Shown: positions 9,276 to 17,027, counted from the stretch's first letter. The stretch is 64,000 nt of DNA from Flavobacterium cheongpyeongense (GCF_003202435.1 NZ_QJHK01000002.1:372001-436000); one strand, 5' to 3'. Notes: generated by a model from the sequence alone, not told the origin. Program-made: numbers and translations.

Positions 9276-9379
9276 GAAGCTATTTCCTGCTATTCGCTAT
9301 ATCTTTTTAGGCAGAACGTTTACGTATTGATTAGATGTTTTCTTTTGCCTAAAAAGGATGCCGCTGCTATCAGGGCTAG
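9276..9379 (-). ncRNA. Candidate structured RNA of a recurrent flavobacterial type (Flavo-1-like)
   Basis: On the minus strand the segment reads TAGCCCTGATAGCAGCGGC...ATCC, a 10-bp perfect stem TTTTTAGGCA (9355-9346) with TGCCTAAAAA (9313-9304) around a 32-nt loop, then AGATATAGCG and AGCAGG...AGCT at the 3' end. CCTG near the 5' end can pair with CAGG near the 3' end, and AGC with GCT, closing the structure. I recognise the AGCCCTGAT...GCGGCATCC / AAAGATATAGC...AGCAGG block as one that recurs between genes in Flavobacterium genomes, and I believe it is the Rfam Flavo-1 motif. That name is from memory and unchecked. It ends 125 nt upstream of prfA. Confidence 0.55.
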
Positions 9380-9398
9380 AAACCCGGCCGCACAGAAT

Positions 9399-9566
9399 GC
9401 AAAAAAACATTTCCGTATTTCTTTATTGAATCTTTTTAAAACAGATTCCCCTCCTGCACTGTCACCGGCATCTATCCAAAATTATGCTTTCGAATTGTTT
9501 TTTTAGAAACACTTCGCAAAAACATCCTCTCACTAATTTATCCATACACTTTTTTATAGCCTTTAT
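9399..9566. repeat. 165-bp direct repeat, copy 1
   Basis: Nearly identical to 10483-10648, differing by single bases in two homopolymer runs and one C/T change. The repeat begins in the A-run before CATTTCCGTATTTC and ends at CCTTTAT. It has no open frame of its own that I recognise. It lies directly next to the structured RNA-like element at 9276-9379, whereas copy 2 lacks that RNA. Confidence 0.9.
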
Positions 9567-9826
9567 GCCCGATTAGCATGATTTGCAATCCGGATCCACA
9601 ACAATGAGACACAATACAAAAACTCAAAGTAAAAAAACTAAATATTTTGTAGCTTTTTTTCATATTTATAAACAGAAAAACATCAACTTTGTAGTCACGG
9701 ATTGAAAATTTGCGTAATCAGATAAAAATAATCATTGCTTTTTTACCTGATTTGATTTTAATCGGGAAATAAAAATACTTAAAAAAATACTATTCTTTTT
9801 TCAAGAACAATAAGGCACAATTTTAT
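9567..9826. other. Intergenic stretch with a short peptide remnant
   Basis: No gene is seen. Near 9703-9772 a frame reads ...NQIKIIIAFLPDLILIGK before a TAA. It resembles the C-terminus of the micro-ORF at 10386-10469 (KIIIENLLDFILMWK) but has no good start codon. It may be a decayed copy. Confidence 0.35.
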
Positions 9827-10375
9827 ATGAATAAAATTTTCATACTTTCAATAATATTTTTTACAAACGTTTCTTACTCACAGCTTTTTGAAGGGCAGAA
9901 ATTTTGCGAAGAGTCAAAAGACCTAAGTTATTTCCCTATCTTAATTCACAAGAAAAAAATTTTCTGGAGAAATACTTTTTATTTCGAAACCAAGAGTGAA
10001 ACTAAAATTTTAAACGGAAAAGTATATACAGAGTTTAAACAAGAATGGAACAATTCTAACACAGATTTATTATATCTGAGAGAAGAAAATGGAATCGTAT
10101 ACCAATATGATAAATGTTGTAAAAATGAAACCATCAGGTATAATCCAAAATTTAAAACAGGTGATACATGGGTATCAGAAAATAAAGAAATGGTATATAA
10201 AATAATTACCTATGATGGAAAATTGAAAACACCATATTGCGAATATCAAAACTTATTGGTGATAGAAGCAAAGATGAAATCTGTGACTTTTAACTTTTAT
10301 TATTTAAGAGGACATGGATATATTGGTGCTACTCAAAATGACAAACTTATTTCATGCATTAGTCCGGAATGGTAA
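9827..10375 (+). CDS. Hypothetical secreted protein
   Basis: This 182-residue protein starts with a signal peptide (MNKIFILSIIFFTNVSYSQ, cleavage near residue 19). The mature part is rich in aromatic and charged residues and appears beta-stranded (FWRNTFYFETKS, VTFNFYYLRGHGYIG). Four cysteines (in KFCEES, KCCKNE and PYCEY) could form disulfides. No family is recognised. It is enclosed by two copies of a 165-bp direct repeat, so it may have been inserted or duplicated with its flanks. A 27-residue micro-ORF begins 10 bp after its stop. Confidence 0.65.
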   Translation: MNKIFILSIIFFTNVSYSQLFEGQKFCEESKDLSYFPILIHKKKIFWRNTFYFETKSETKILNGKVYTEFKQEWNNSNTDLLYLREENGIVYQYDKCCKNETIRYNPKFKTGDTWVSENKEMVYKIITYDGKLKTPYCEYQNLLVIEAKMKSVTFNFYYLRGHGYIGATQNDKLISCISPEW

Positions 10376-10385
10376 TATCTAAAAA

Positions 10386-10469
10386 ATGAAAGGACCTAAA
10401 CCAAAAAAGAAAAATTGGCTCAAAATAATTATTGAAAATTTACTTGATTTTATTTTAATGTGGAAATAA
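10386..10469 (+). CDS. Possible 27-residue micro-ORF
   Basis: ATG at 10386, TAA at 10467-10469. The product is MKGPKPKKKNWLKIII followed by ENLLDFILMWK: a basic N-terminus followed by a short hydrophobic helix. It starts 10 bp after the gene at 9827, and a sequence resembling its C-terminal half lies at about 9703-9772. The layout (basic head, hydrophobic tail, linked to a secreted protein) is consistent with a real small membrane peptide, but no family is recognised. Confidence 0.35.
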   Translation: MKGPKPKKKNWLKIIIENLLDFILMWK

Positions 10470-10482
10470 AATACGCAAAACG

Positions 10483-10648
10483 GCAAAAAACATTTCCGTA
10501 TTTCTTTATTGAATCTTTTTAAAACAGATTCCCTTCCTGCACTGTCACCGGCATCTATCCAAAATTATGCTTTCGAATTGTTTTTTAGAAACACTTCGCA
10601 AAAACATCCTCTCACTAATTTATCCATACACTTTTTTATAGCCTTTAT
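10483..10648. repeat. 165-bp direct repeat, copy 2
   Basis: Near-identical second copy of 9399-9566, about 1.08 kb downstream. It sits between the micro-ORF at 10386 and the lipoprotein gene at 10757 and probably forms part of the latter's leader region. Confidence 0.9.
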
Positions 10649-10756
10649 ACCTAAATATACATGGCTTACGGCATTTTTTCTGAAGTCAGTCCCTTAATTG
10701 TCTAGTTTCATACCTTCAAAAGAGATCACTACAAAAATTAACTAAAGAAACCCAAG

Positions 10757-12196
10757 ATGAAAACGACAAAAAAAGTATTACTTTTAATTACGCTAATCTC
10801 ACTCAGCGCCTGTAAAAAGGATTCAAAAGGAGACAAAGATGATTATACAACTGCACAAAACAATACTGCAGCTACTGAATGCCTGGCTCCTGCCGATTGG
10901 TTTACGATGGTAAACAACACCCGACAAACTCCTGCGCCAAATGAAGGCCCAACAAGCGTATTTGCCAACAATGCAACGGTAACCAATTGTGACTTTCACC
11001 AGTGGTCCTGGCAAAAATTTCTTTGGCTCACCAATGAGGTGAACGGAGTACCCTTCTTTATGACAAATTTGATTCAGGTGAGTGCGGCTGGTCAGCGATT
11101 AGACCCTGCTAACGGAATTGTACTGACAGATACTGCTCAGGCAAGTTCTTCTACTGATATTTTAAAAACACCTAATTATACATCTGGCGTTCCCAAATCT
11201 ACTACGGTTTATTATTCGATATTCATGGACAAACTGATGCACGATACCCTGCTAAAATATGGCCCGATAGCAAAAAATGACCCTGCCAAAGTAAAAGATA
11301 TTACTTTTCCTGTAGGCTCATTAGAACTTAAAACGTCCTGGATTGATGCTAGCGCCCTTAAAGATCCTTCATCTTATTTCATTACGCAGGGTGTTATCAA
11401 TGGAGTAAAAACCAAAGTCGCACTTTTAGGAATGCATGTCGTAGGAGTTGTAGAGAACCATCCGGAGTTTGTATGGGCTACTTTTGAACATGAAAACCTT
11501 GCTCCTGCTTATGACTGGTCAAAAGCAACACCAACAACTGATGCACCCGTTACCAGTACTGTAGATTATCCCTTTTTTAACAAAAGCAGCACTGCAACCG
11601 TTACAAATATAACGTCTGGAAACGGGATTTATACTGATGTGTTTTCGGTTTATAAACATGGTGTTCCGGTTGAAAAGGCAATTAAAGGCTCTCATGATGT
11701 TCAGCTTTTCATGAAAACAAGCCAAAATGGTTCTGAAAACTTAAATAATATCGTTAGTCTTAATAAAAGTGTTAAGTCGCAGCTCACAGGGATCTGGAAT
11801 AATTATTTTTACAATGGTTCAATATGGATCAATACTGAGGGATACAAAACTACTGAGCAACAAGCTGCTTTATTAGACTCGTTAAGTGGTACTCTTTCAG
11901 AATCTACTCCTGGAAAACTGACCCGAGGTTCTGTTGCAGCCTACAACATTACCATGGAAACCTATGTTCAGGTAGGATTTTCTCCAAAATCAATACACCA
12001 GACTACAGTAGACAGCCTCGTAAATTGTTTCTCCTGTCATAATGCCTCTCACAGATCGAATCTTTCTCCACTTTATATTAGCCATGTCTTTAATGGATAT
12101 GTAGGAAGCCTGAAAGGCTTAACCAGAAAGCAAATCAAACAGGAACATGTTAAGGAAATCATGGACGATTATAATTTGCGCCTAAAATTAAAATAA
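10757..12196 (+). CDS. Putative lipoprotein with a C-terminal CxxCH heme-binding motif
   Basis: The 479-residue product has a lipoprotein signal with lipobox cysteine at residue 19 (LISLSAC) followed by a charged KKDSKGDKDD linker, so it is probably membrane-anchored. The body is not recognised. Near the C-terminus it has a single CFSCH motif (LVNCFSCHNASH, about residue 422), the pattern for covalent c-type heme attachment. This suggests an electron-transfer or oxidoreductase role in the periplasm or at the cell surface. No other cytochrome gene lies beside it. The motif could also be a chance CxxCH. A terminator follows. Confidence 0.6.
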   Translation: MKTTKKVLLLITLISLSACKKDSKGDKDDYTTAQNNTAATECLAPADWFTMVNNTRQTPAPNEGPTSVFANNATVTNCDFHQWSWQKFLWLTNEVNGVPFFMTNLIQVSAAGQRLDPANGIVLTDTAQASSSTDILKTPNYTSGVPKSTTVYYSIFMDKLMHDTLLKYGPIAKNDPAKVKDITFPVGSLELKTSWIDASALKDPSSYFITQGVINGVKTKVALLGMHVVGVVENHPEFVWATFEHENLAPAYDWSKATPTTDAPVTSTVDYPFFNKSSTATVTNITSGNGIYTDVFSVYKHGVPVEKAIKGSHDVQLFMKTSQNGSENLNNIVSLNKSVKSQLTGIWNNYFYNGSIWINTEGYKTTEQQAALLDSLSGTLSESTPGKLTRGSVAAYNITMETYVQVGFSPKSIHQTTVDSLVNCFSCHNASHRSNLSPLYISHVFNGYVGSLKGLTRKQIKQEHVKEIMDDYNLRLKLK

Positions 12197-12251
12197 CCCC
12201 ATACCAAACTACTTTAGTTTTTAAAGCAAAACATCAAATTTAAAAGTACAA

Positions 12252-12287
12252 AAAACCACAAGCTTCCTGTTTGTGGTTTTTGTTTAA
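12252..12287 (+). terminator. Terminator after the CxxCH lipoprotein gene
   Basis: Stem AAAACCACAA (12252-12261) with TTGTGGTTTT (12271-12280), 9-nt loop, then T-rich sequence. Confidence 0.8.
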
Positions 12288-12621
12288 ATACATTAGTCCG
12301 GTCTCCGAAATATTTTTAAAAAATCCTCATTTCTGCAATGCCTCCGGCTTTAAGCATTTTTTTTTGTTCTTACGAAATATAATCATTTAAAATGTTCCTG
12401 ACTCTTTGCATTTTACTCTCAGAATCATTTTTATAACTAAAAAAAAGCGTTGTACGGTTTTCCGTAATAGTATTAAATGGAAAGAAGTTACTTTTGAAAA
12501 CGATTTAATCAGTTTTTGATTATAAATTTATATATTTGAAAATAACACAGACGATATAACATCCGCATATATAACCGAATATGGGTAGATTGACGAAATG
12601 GAGTTTCGTGTATATACTAGC

Positions 12622-12988
12622 TACAGGAGACTTGTGCCGAAATTACGCAGACAATTCCAATTTGAAAATAAGCATTTGTTTCCGCAAGAAATTGACAAAG
12701 CAGAAGCGTGAAAATTGGAATGCGCCAACAGAAACATAAAAAGTTGAAACTTGGAAAGCGGAAACGTAAAAATTGAAACTCTGCTACTCCAACGTAAAAA
12801 TGAAAAAGTGTTAAAGTTGTAATCTGCCAACAGAAAACCAAAAAGTAGCTAAAATTAAAACAATAAATAAACAATAACAAAGTGAAAATTGCGAACCGAA
12901 AAACAGAAGCGTGAAAATTGGATTTTACCAACAGAAACGTGAAAAACTTGAGGTTTAATAGTAATTTCGACAAAACAAGCCTCCTGTA
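12622..12988. mobile_element. MITE-like element with imperfect terminal inverted repeats
   Basis: The left end TACAGGAGACTTGT (12622-12635), continued by CGAAATTAC (12638-12646), is matched on the opposite strand at the right end: 12975-12988 complements the first block with one mismatch and 12961-12969 complements the second exactly, with a 3-base gap. The 367-bp interior has no convincing gene. It is built of irregular copies of two short motifs: CAGAAGCGTGAAAATTGGA, exact at 12701-12719 and 12904-12922, and CCAACAGAAA, at 12725, 12827 and 12928. A 118-codon minus-strand frame inside is low-complexity (Phe/Leu/Cys) and looks like a by-product of the repeats. No transposase is present; target-site duplications were not identified. 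Confidence 0.55.
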
Positions 12989-13098
12989 ACAAACGCTACA
13001 AGCAAGCCGAAAGCGCCCAGAAATCTAACAAATTTATATTTTAACACAAAACTACAAAGCTATAAAACCCTAAATAGCTAAAATTATCCATATGAAAA

Positions 13099-13160
13099 GT
13101 GCTAACTTTAGTATGTAGTATAAGTAAAAGTATAGACCTACTTTGTGCTAACTATAGTAT
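13099..13160 (+). promoter_or_regulatory. Direct-repeat operator candidates for the RM controller
   Basis: GTGCTAACTTTAGTAT (13099-13114) is repeated at 13145-13160 with one mismatch, 46 bp apart, just upstream of the controller ATG at 13166. Controller proteins of type II RM systems bind paired sites in this position, so these are likely its operators. The sequence does not match the classical GACT/AGTC C-box. Confidence 0.5.
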
Positions 13161-13165
13161 ACTCA

Positions 13166-13426
13166 ATGAACACAGAATTATCTCAAAATTTCGGTAAAAT
13201 TATTAGAGAACTTCGATATGAAAAAAAACTTTCTCAAGAAGAATTAGGATTTCAATCTAATCTTCATCGAACATATATTGGAATGATTGAAAGAGGAGAA
13301 AAAAATATTACTCTCGAAAATATTGAAAAATTGTCAAAAGGTCTTGATGTATCTATGAAGTTAATATTTGAAAAACTTAATAAACTTATTATAAAATGGA
13401 AAAATCATTTTTTGAAAAATTTATAG
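13166..13426 (+). CDS. RM controller-type Xre/Cro helix-turn-helix protein
   Basis: An 86-residue protein consisting of one HTH_3 domain: FGKIIRELRYEKKLSQEELGF, then HRTYIGMIERGEKNITLENIEKLSKGLDVS. The SQEEL...TYIGMIERGEKN pattern is typical of C proteins of type II restriction-modification systems. A GTG at 13145 could give seven more residues, but ATG at 13166 matches the family start. It overlaps the next gene by 31 bp and leads a three- or four-gene operon with a nuclease and a methyltransferase, which supports the controller role. Confidence 0.85.
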   Translation: MNTELSQNFGKIIRELRYEKKLSQEELGFQSNLHRTYIGMIERGEKNITLENIEKLSKGLDVSMKLIFEKLNKLIIKWKNHFLKNL

Positions 13427-13710
13427 AAGAAGAAAAGAGAATATTTGAAGAACTTAATGAAATTGACGAATTTCAAAAAAGTCAAAATGTATTTCATTGC
13501 CGTTACATAGTCAAACCTTTTGCAGATAGAAAAGCTTATTATCAAATTGTAGATGAAACTGCAAGAAAATATATATTGCAATGGGTTTTAGGCGAAGATC
13601 CATATCCAGAATGGGGATATGAAGTGAAACTTTTCAAAAAAGATGTTGAAAAAATTATCAAAAGAAGAGATAATTTTGAAAAAACAATATCTTTAATGAA
13701 AAATTCATAG
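13396..13710 (+). CDS. Hypothetical protein of the RM locus
   Basis: A 104-residue protein overlapping the controller gene by 31 bp and ending one base before the nuclease gene. It is not recognised. It starts with a charged helix (FFEKFIEEEKRIFEELNEIDEF), has a beta-rich centre with a conspicuous WVLGEDPYPEWGYEV stretch, and ends in a basic helix. Tight packing between controller and nuclease genes suggests that it works with them, for example as an accessory or immunity factor. That is inference from position only. Confidence 0.65.
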   Translation: MEKSFFEKFIEEEKRIFEELNEIDEFQKSQNVFHCRYIVKPFADRKAYYQIVDETARKYILQWVLGEDPYPEWGYEVKLFKKDVEKIIKRRDNFEKTISLMKNS

Positions 13711-13711
13711 A

Positions 13712-14671
13712 ATGATTAAACTTTATTCGACTTCAAATAAAAAAATTTTAGAAATAGTAAATAAGTCCGAAGCAGAACTCAATAAATTTATCTCACAAAA
13801 TTGGGAAGCATTCTTCCCACAATATTTATTTATAAAAAGTGAGTTTTCAGTAGAAGGAAATGTTCGTAGTAAGGGAACTTCTGGACGAATAGATATTTTA
13901 GCTTTCAATCCAATAAGTAATAAGTTTGTTGTGTTTGAATTAAAGAAAGATAAAGATAAAAATATTCGCAATCAAGTCAGTGATTATAAGGATTATATTG
14001 AAGATAATTTTAGTCAAATATATCTTATGTCATTACAAAAATATAAAGCGCCTTTACCATTATTTGATAAAATATCACAAGATTCAATTGAAGTGGTAAT
14101 GATTGCTAAAAGTTACTCATCAACTGATATAGAAAGAGTTAAAAAAAGCACAAGTAAAAACTTGACTACTTTGATTCGTTATATGTGGTTTGAAAATGAG
14201 TTACTACTGATTGATTATATTAATAATGATCCCGATGATTTAATTGAAAAAGAAAATGCAGAAAAATTAAAAAAAATCAAAAATATTATTGAAAACAAAA
14301 AATCTCTTTATGCAGATGTTGAATCATTTTTGTTTGGCAAAGAAGAAGCTCAAAGATTATTTAAGATTTTTTATGAAGCATTAAATAAAATAGGAAAAAC
14401 AAAATTATTAGTCCAAGCCAGTAAAATTAAAGTTGAATTAAATAATCAAACATTTTCAGTAATAGGTTATGCAGGAAAAACAGGTAGAAAATGTTATTTA
14501 GTTATAAATACAAATATTGATAAGGTGATTGATTTAGGTAAAATAGTTGATGATAGAGTTCGACCAAATCAAAAAAAGAAAGGAAGTATTGGTAGTGAAA
14601 GATATGAGGTATTTTTAACAACAGAGCAAGAGTTAATGAAGTTTATATCAATTATAGAAAATTCAATTTAA
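13712..14671 (+). CDS. Putative PD-(D/E)XK restriction endonuclease with NucS-like domain
   Basis: The protein has 319 residues. Its N-terminal half resembles NucS/DUF91 nucleases of the PD-(D/E)XK fold: SGRIDILAF holds the catalytic Asp (about residue 72) and FVVFELKKDK the E-x-K pair (about 87-90), followed by the QVSDYKDYI helix. The C-terminal third (from about residue 205) resembles a DUF5655-type domain found in restriction-linked proteins. Catalytic residues appear intact. It follows controller and accessory genes and directly precedes the methyltransferase frame. Only the TAA at 14669-14671 separates the two, and both are in the same reading frame. Confidence 0.75.
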   Translation: MIKLYSTSNKKILEIVNKSEAELNKFISQNWEAFFPQYLFIKSEFSVEGNVRSKGTSGRIDILAFNPISNKFVVFELKKDKDKNIRNQVSDYKDYIEDNFSQIYLMSLQKYKAPLPLFDKISQDSIEVVMIAKSYSSTDIERVKKSTSKNLTTLIRYMWFENELLLIDYINNDPDDLIEKENAEKLKKIKNIIENKKSLYADVESFLFGKEEAQRLFKIFYEALNKIGKTKLLVQASKIKVELNNQTFSVIGYAGKTGRKCYLVINTNIDKVIDLGKIVDDRVRPNQKKKGSIGSERYEVFLTTEQELMKFISIIENSI

Positions 14672-16183
14672 CTAATTTTAGAACCAAGTTGCGGAGATGG
14701 TATTTTTTTAAAAGAAATTCAAAAGAAAAATTACGAATACAATTCTGTTACTGCAATTGAATTTGATGAAATTGAAGCAGAAAAATCAGAATCAATTGGA
14801 TTAAATAAATCAATTGTAATCAATGAAGACTTTCATAAATACTGCATTAATACAGATAGGAAATTTGACTTAATTGTTGGAAATCCACCATATATTAGAT
14901 ACCAATATTTTGATAGAGAACAACAACAATTTGCATCTGATATATTTAATAAAGCAAATTTAAAATATTCAAAATTAACAAACGCTTGGGTTTCATTTGT
15001 TGTTGGTTCATCTTTACTTTTAAAAGAAGAAGGTAAAATTGGTTTTGTTTTGCCAGCTGAAATTCTTCAAGTTTCTTACGCTCAACCTTTGAGAGAATTT
15101 TTAGCTCATTTTTATAACAAAATAAACATTGTTTCTTTTGAGAAACTTGTATTTCCTAATATTCAACAAGAAGTAGTTTTATTGCTTTGCGAGAAAAACA
15201 ACTCTAATTCTCATTTAATTGAACATCTGGAATTAAGAGACGCAGAAGAACTAAAAAAACTAGATGTTTCCAAATTAAAAAGCCCTAAAAAGAAAATTGA
15301 TTTTAAGTCAAACAAATGGACTTTTTATTTTCTTGAACAAGAAGAAATTGACTTCCTAGAAAGACTTCAATCTGATAAAAAATTCAAGCAATTTGGTAAA
15401 TTTGCAAAAGTAGAAGTCGGAATTACAACGGGTTCAAATCCTTTTTTCACGGTTCCTCTTTCTACAGTACAATTCTATAATCTGGAAAAGTACGCAAAAC
15501 CATTAGTTGGGAGAAGTGTACAAGTTCCTAGTGCAATCTTCACAACCAAAGATTGGGATAAAAATAGAGATAAAGAAGCTAGAACACATTTTCTGTCCTT
15601 TCCAAAAATTGCAGACTTAAATGGTTCAATTGGTGCAAGAGATTACATAGCTTGGGGAGAAGAGGAAAAAATTAATGAAGGCTATAAATGTAGAATACGA
15701 GACGAATGGCAAATTGTTCCATCTCAAAGAATTTCAGAAGCTCTTTTTATTCGTAGAAATAATAAGTACCCGAAATTAATTATTAACGAAGCTAAAGCGT
15801 TTACGACAGATACGATGCATCGTGTTACAGTTAAACCAAACATTGAGCTAAAAGCTTTGACTGCTAGTTATTACAATTCTTTGTCATTAGCATTTACAGA
15901 AATTTGTGGAAGAAGTCACGGTGGAGGTGTTTTAGAATTAATGCCAAATGAAGTTGAAAGAATTATATTACCTTACAATAAAAACAACTCTAATTTACTT
16001 CCCATTATTGATAAAATGATAAGAGATAAAAAAGACATTTCGGAAATATTAAAAATAACAAATCAAAAAATACTAAAAGAAAATTATGGTCTTTCTGATT
16101 CTGAAATTGAATTAGCCGATAATATATGGAAAAAATTATCGAAAAGAAGATTGAACAGAGGAAATAAGCAAACGGAAAATTGA
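14672..16183 (+). pseudogene. N6-adenine DNA methyltransferase lacking its N-terminus
   Basis: The frame is open for 503 residues from the codon after the nuclease stop. It starts with LILEPSCGDGIFL, which is SAM-binding motif I, and has the catalytic motif IV NPPY at about residue 73, so it is an Eco57I-type gamma-class N6-adenine methyltransferase. The C-terminal specificity region includes GRSHGGGVLELMPNEV. There is no ATG before motif I, and the roughly 40-residue N-terminal segment with the usual TP motif is missing. The first usable start (TTG at 15050) lies after motif IV. Either the gene is 5'-truncated, or it is expressed by readthrough of one TAA as a nuclease-methyltransferase fusion. 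Confidence 0.75.
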
Positions 16184-16258
16184 AACATGAAAACAGCCAG
16201 CCACCAATCGAGTAGACCAGGCGAAGTCTTCCAACTCTGCGAAGTCTCCCGACTTCGC
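16168..16258. repeat. GAAGTC/GACTTC hairpin repeat at the right edge of the RM locus
   Basis: GCGAAGTC (16239-16246), TCCC, GACTTCGC (16251-16258) is a perfect 8-bp stem with a 4-nt loop. A partial copy, GCGAAGTC, also occurs at 16221-16228. The stretch 16240-16260 matches 17028-17048 at 19 of 21 positions, and similarity continues weakly to a shared ATCAACAAT/ACCAACAAT end. Just upstream, 16168-16190 resembles the internal repeats of the element at 12622-12988, suggesting related sequence on both sides of the RM locus. Confidence 0.6.
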
Positions 16259-16346
16259 ACACGTTCCTAATAATCAACAATGCAAATTAAGATTGAATAA
16301 ATCTCAAGCTATTCCTAAATTATTTAAAAAATTAGCATAGAATATT

Positions 16347-16634
16347 TCATAAGGCTTTCAAATGAATTTTATGTAAATCATCTAATAAATCCATTTCTTC
16401 TTCTGGTAGAAGCTGCAAGGCAATTTCCAGTAAATTCACTACGTTGGTATCTGTAACAGCGGTTAAACTAGACAGATTTCGGGCATCTTCATTAAGCAAA
16501 ATGATACTGGCTTTAAGAAGATTTGAAACCATCATATTCAATTCAGTATAACCGGATACTTGTAGTGTTACACCAAACGAATTGTGAGTACCATTCTCTT
16601 GTTTTAATTTTCTGAATTTATTTACTTTAGTCAT
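16347..16634 (-). CDS. Hypothetical protein divergent from an Xre regulator
   Basis: A small helical protein of 95 residues (ELNMMVSNLLKASIILLNE, then LPEEEMDLLDDLHKIHLKAL) with no recognised domain. It is transcribed divergently from the Xre gene at 16780. The 145-bp space between them holds two short palindromes with TTGT/ACAA arms, so the pair is probably co-regulated. The pair lies between two copies of the GAAGTC/GACTTC hairpin repeat, as a cassette would. A toxin-antitoxin-like relation is possible but nothing in the sequence proves it. Confidence 0.6.
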   Translation of the reverse strand: MTKVNKFRKLKQENGTHNSFGVTLQVSGYTELNMMVSNLLKASIILLNEDARNLSSLTAVTDTNVVNLLEIALQLLPEEEMDLLDDLHKIHLKAL

Positions 16635-16665
16635 TGGCTTGATGAATTATGTTGCACTTTCTGGA

Positions 16666-16730
16666 CATTGTATCACAATGATTCATTACTCTAAAACAAA
16701 AATATAAAAAATATCGGTTGTAAACAATCG
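16666..16730. promoter_or_regulatory. Two TTGT-ACAA palindromes in a divergent promoter region
   Basis: CATTGT-ATC-ACAATG (16666-16680) is a perfect palindrome, and CGGTTGT-AA-ACAATCG (16715-16730) is the same design with one mismatch. They lie between the divergent genes starting at 16634 and 16780 and are likely operators of the Xre protein. Confidence 0.45.
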
Positions 16731-16779
16731 ATTTTTTATAATCATGCAAAAACAATCCATTACTTGTAATTTCATCTTT

Positions 16780-17016
16780 ATGAAAAAAACGAGAAAAAGT
16801 GAGATTCCAGAAGTTGTAATTCAATTGGGAATCAAGATAAAAGAAGTAATTGATGACAACCAATTAAAACAAAGAGAGGTTGCTCATGATGCAGAAATGG
16901 ATGTTGAAAATTTAAGAAAATATATAAAAGGTACTCAGGAAATGAAAATAAGCACTTTGTTTAAAATTGCTCAATCCTTAAAAATAAAGCCAAGTGATTT
17001 AATTAAAGATTTGTAA
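16780..17016 (+). CDS. Xre family helix-turn-helix regulator
   Basis: A 78-residue protein with one HTH_3 domain: LGIKIKEVIDDNQLKQREVAHDA, then DVENLRKYIKGTQEMKISTLFKIAQSLKI. The ATG at 16780 (MKKTRKSEIP) is preferred over an ATG at 16744, because the extra 12 residues are unlike the family. It is probably an autoregulator acting on the two palindromes upstream. It is divergent from the small gene at 16347-16634 and followed by the second hairpin repeat (17028). Confidence 0.8.
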   Translation: MKKTRKSEIPEVVIQLGIKIKEVIDDNQLKQREVAHDAEMDVENLRKYIKGTQEMKISTLFKIAQSLKIKPSDLIKDL

Positions 17017-17027
17017 CCCCAGTTGCA

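Noticed and set aside
10509-10697. 62-codon plus-strand frame
   Set aside because: It translates the second copy of the 165-bp repeat; the same frame is broken by homopolymer differences in copy 1.
12581-12739. 52-codon plus-strand frame starting MGRLTKWSFVYILATGDLC
   Set aside because: It crosses the left end of the repeat element and runs into its internal repeats; no family recognised.
12617-12973. 118-codon minus-strand frame rich in Phe, Leu and Cys
   Set aside because: It lies wholly inside the inverted-repeat element and translates its short repeats; there is no domain or plausible signal, so it is treated as a by-product.
16627-16863. 78-codon minus-strand frame
   Set aside because: It overlaps the 3' end region of the divergent promoter and the Xre gene on the other strand; composition is not gene-like and it would overlap the start of the 16347 gene.
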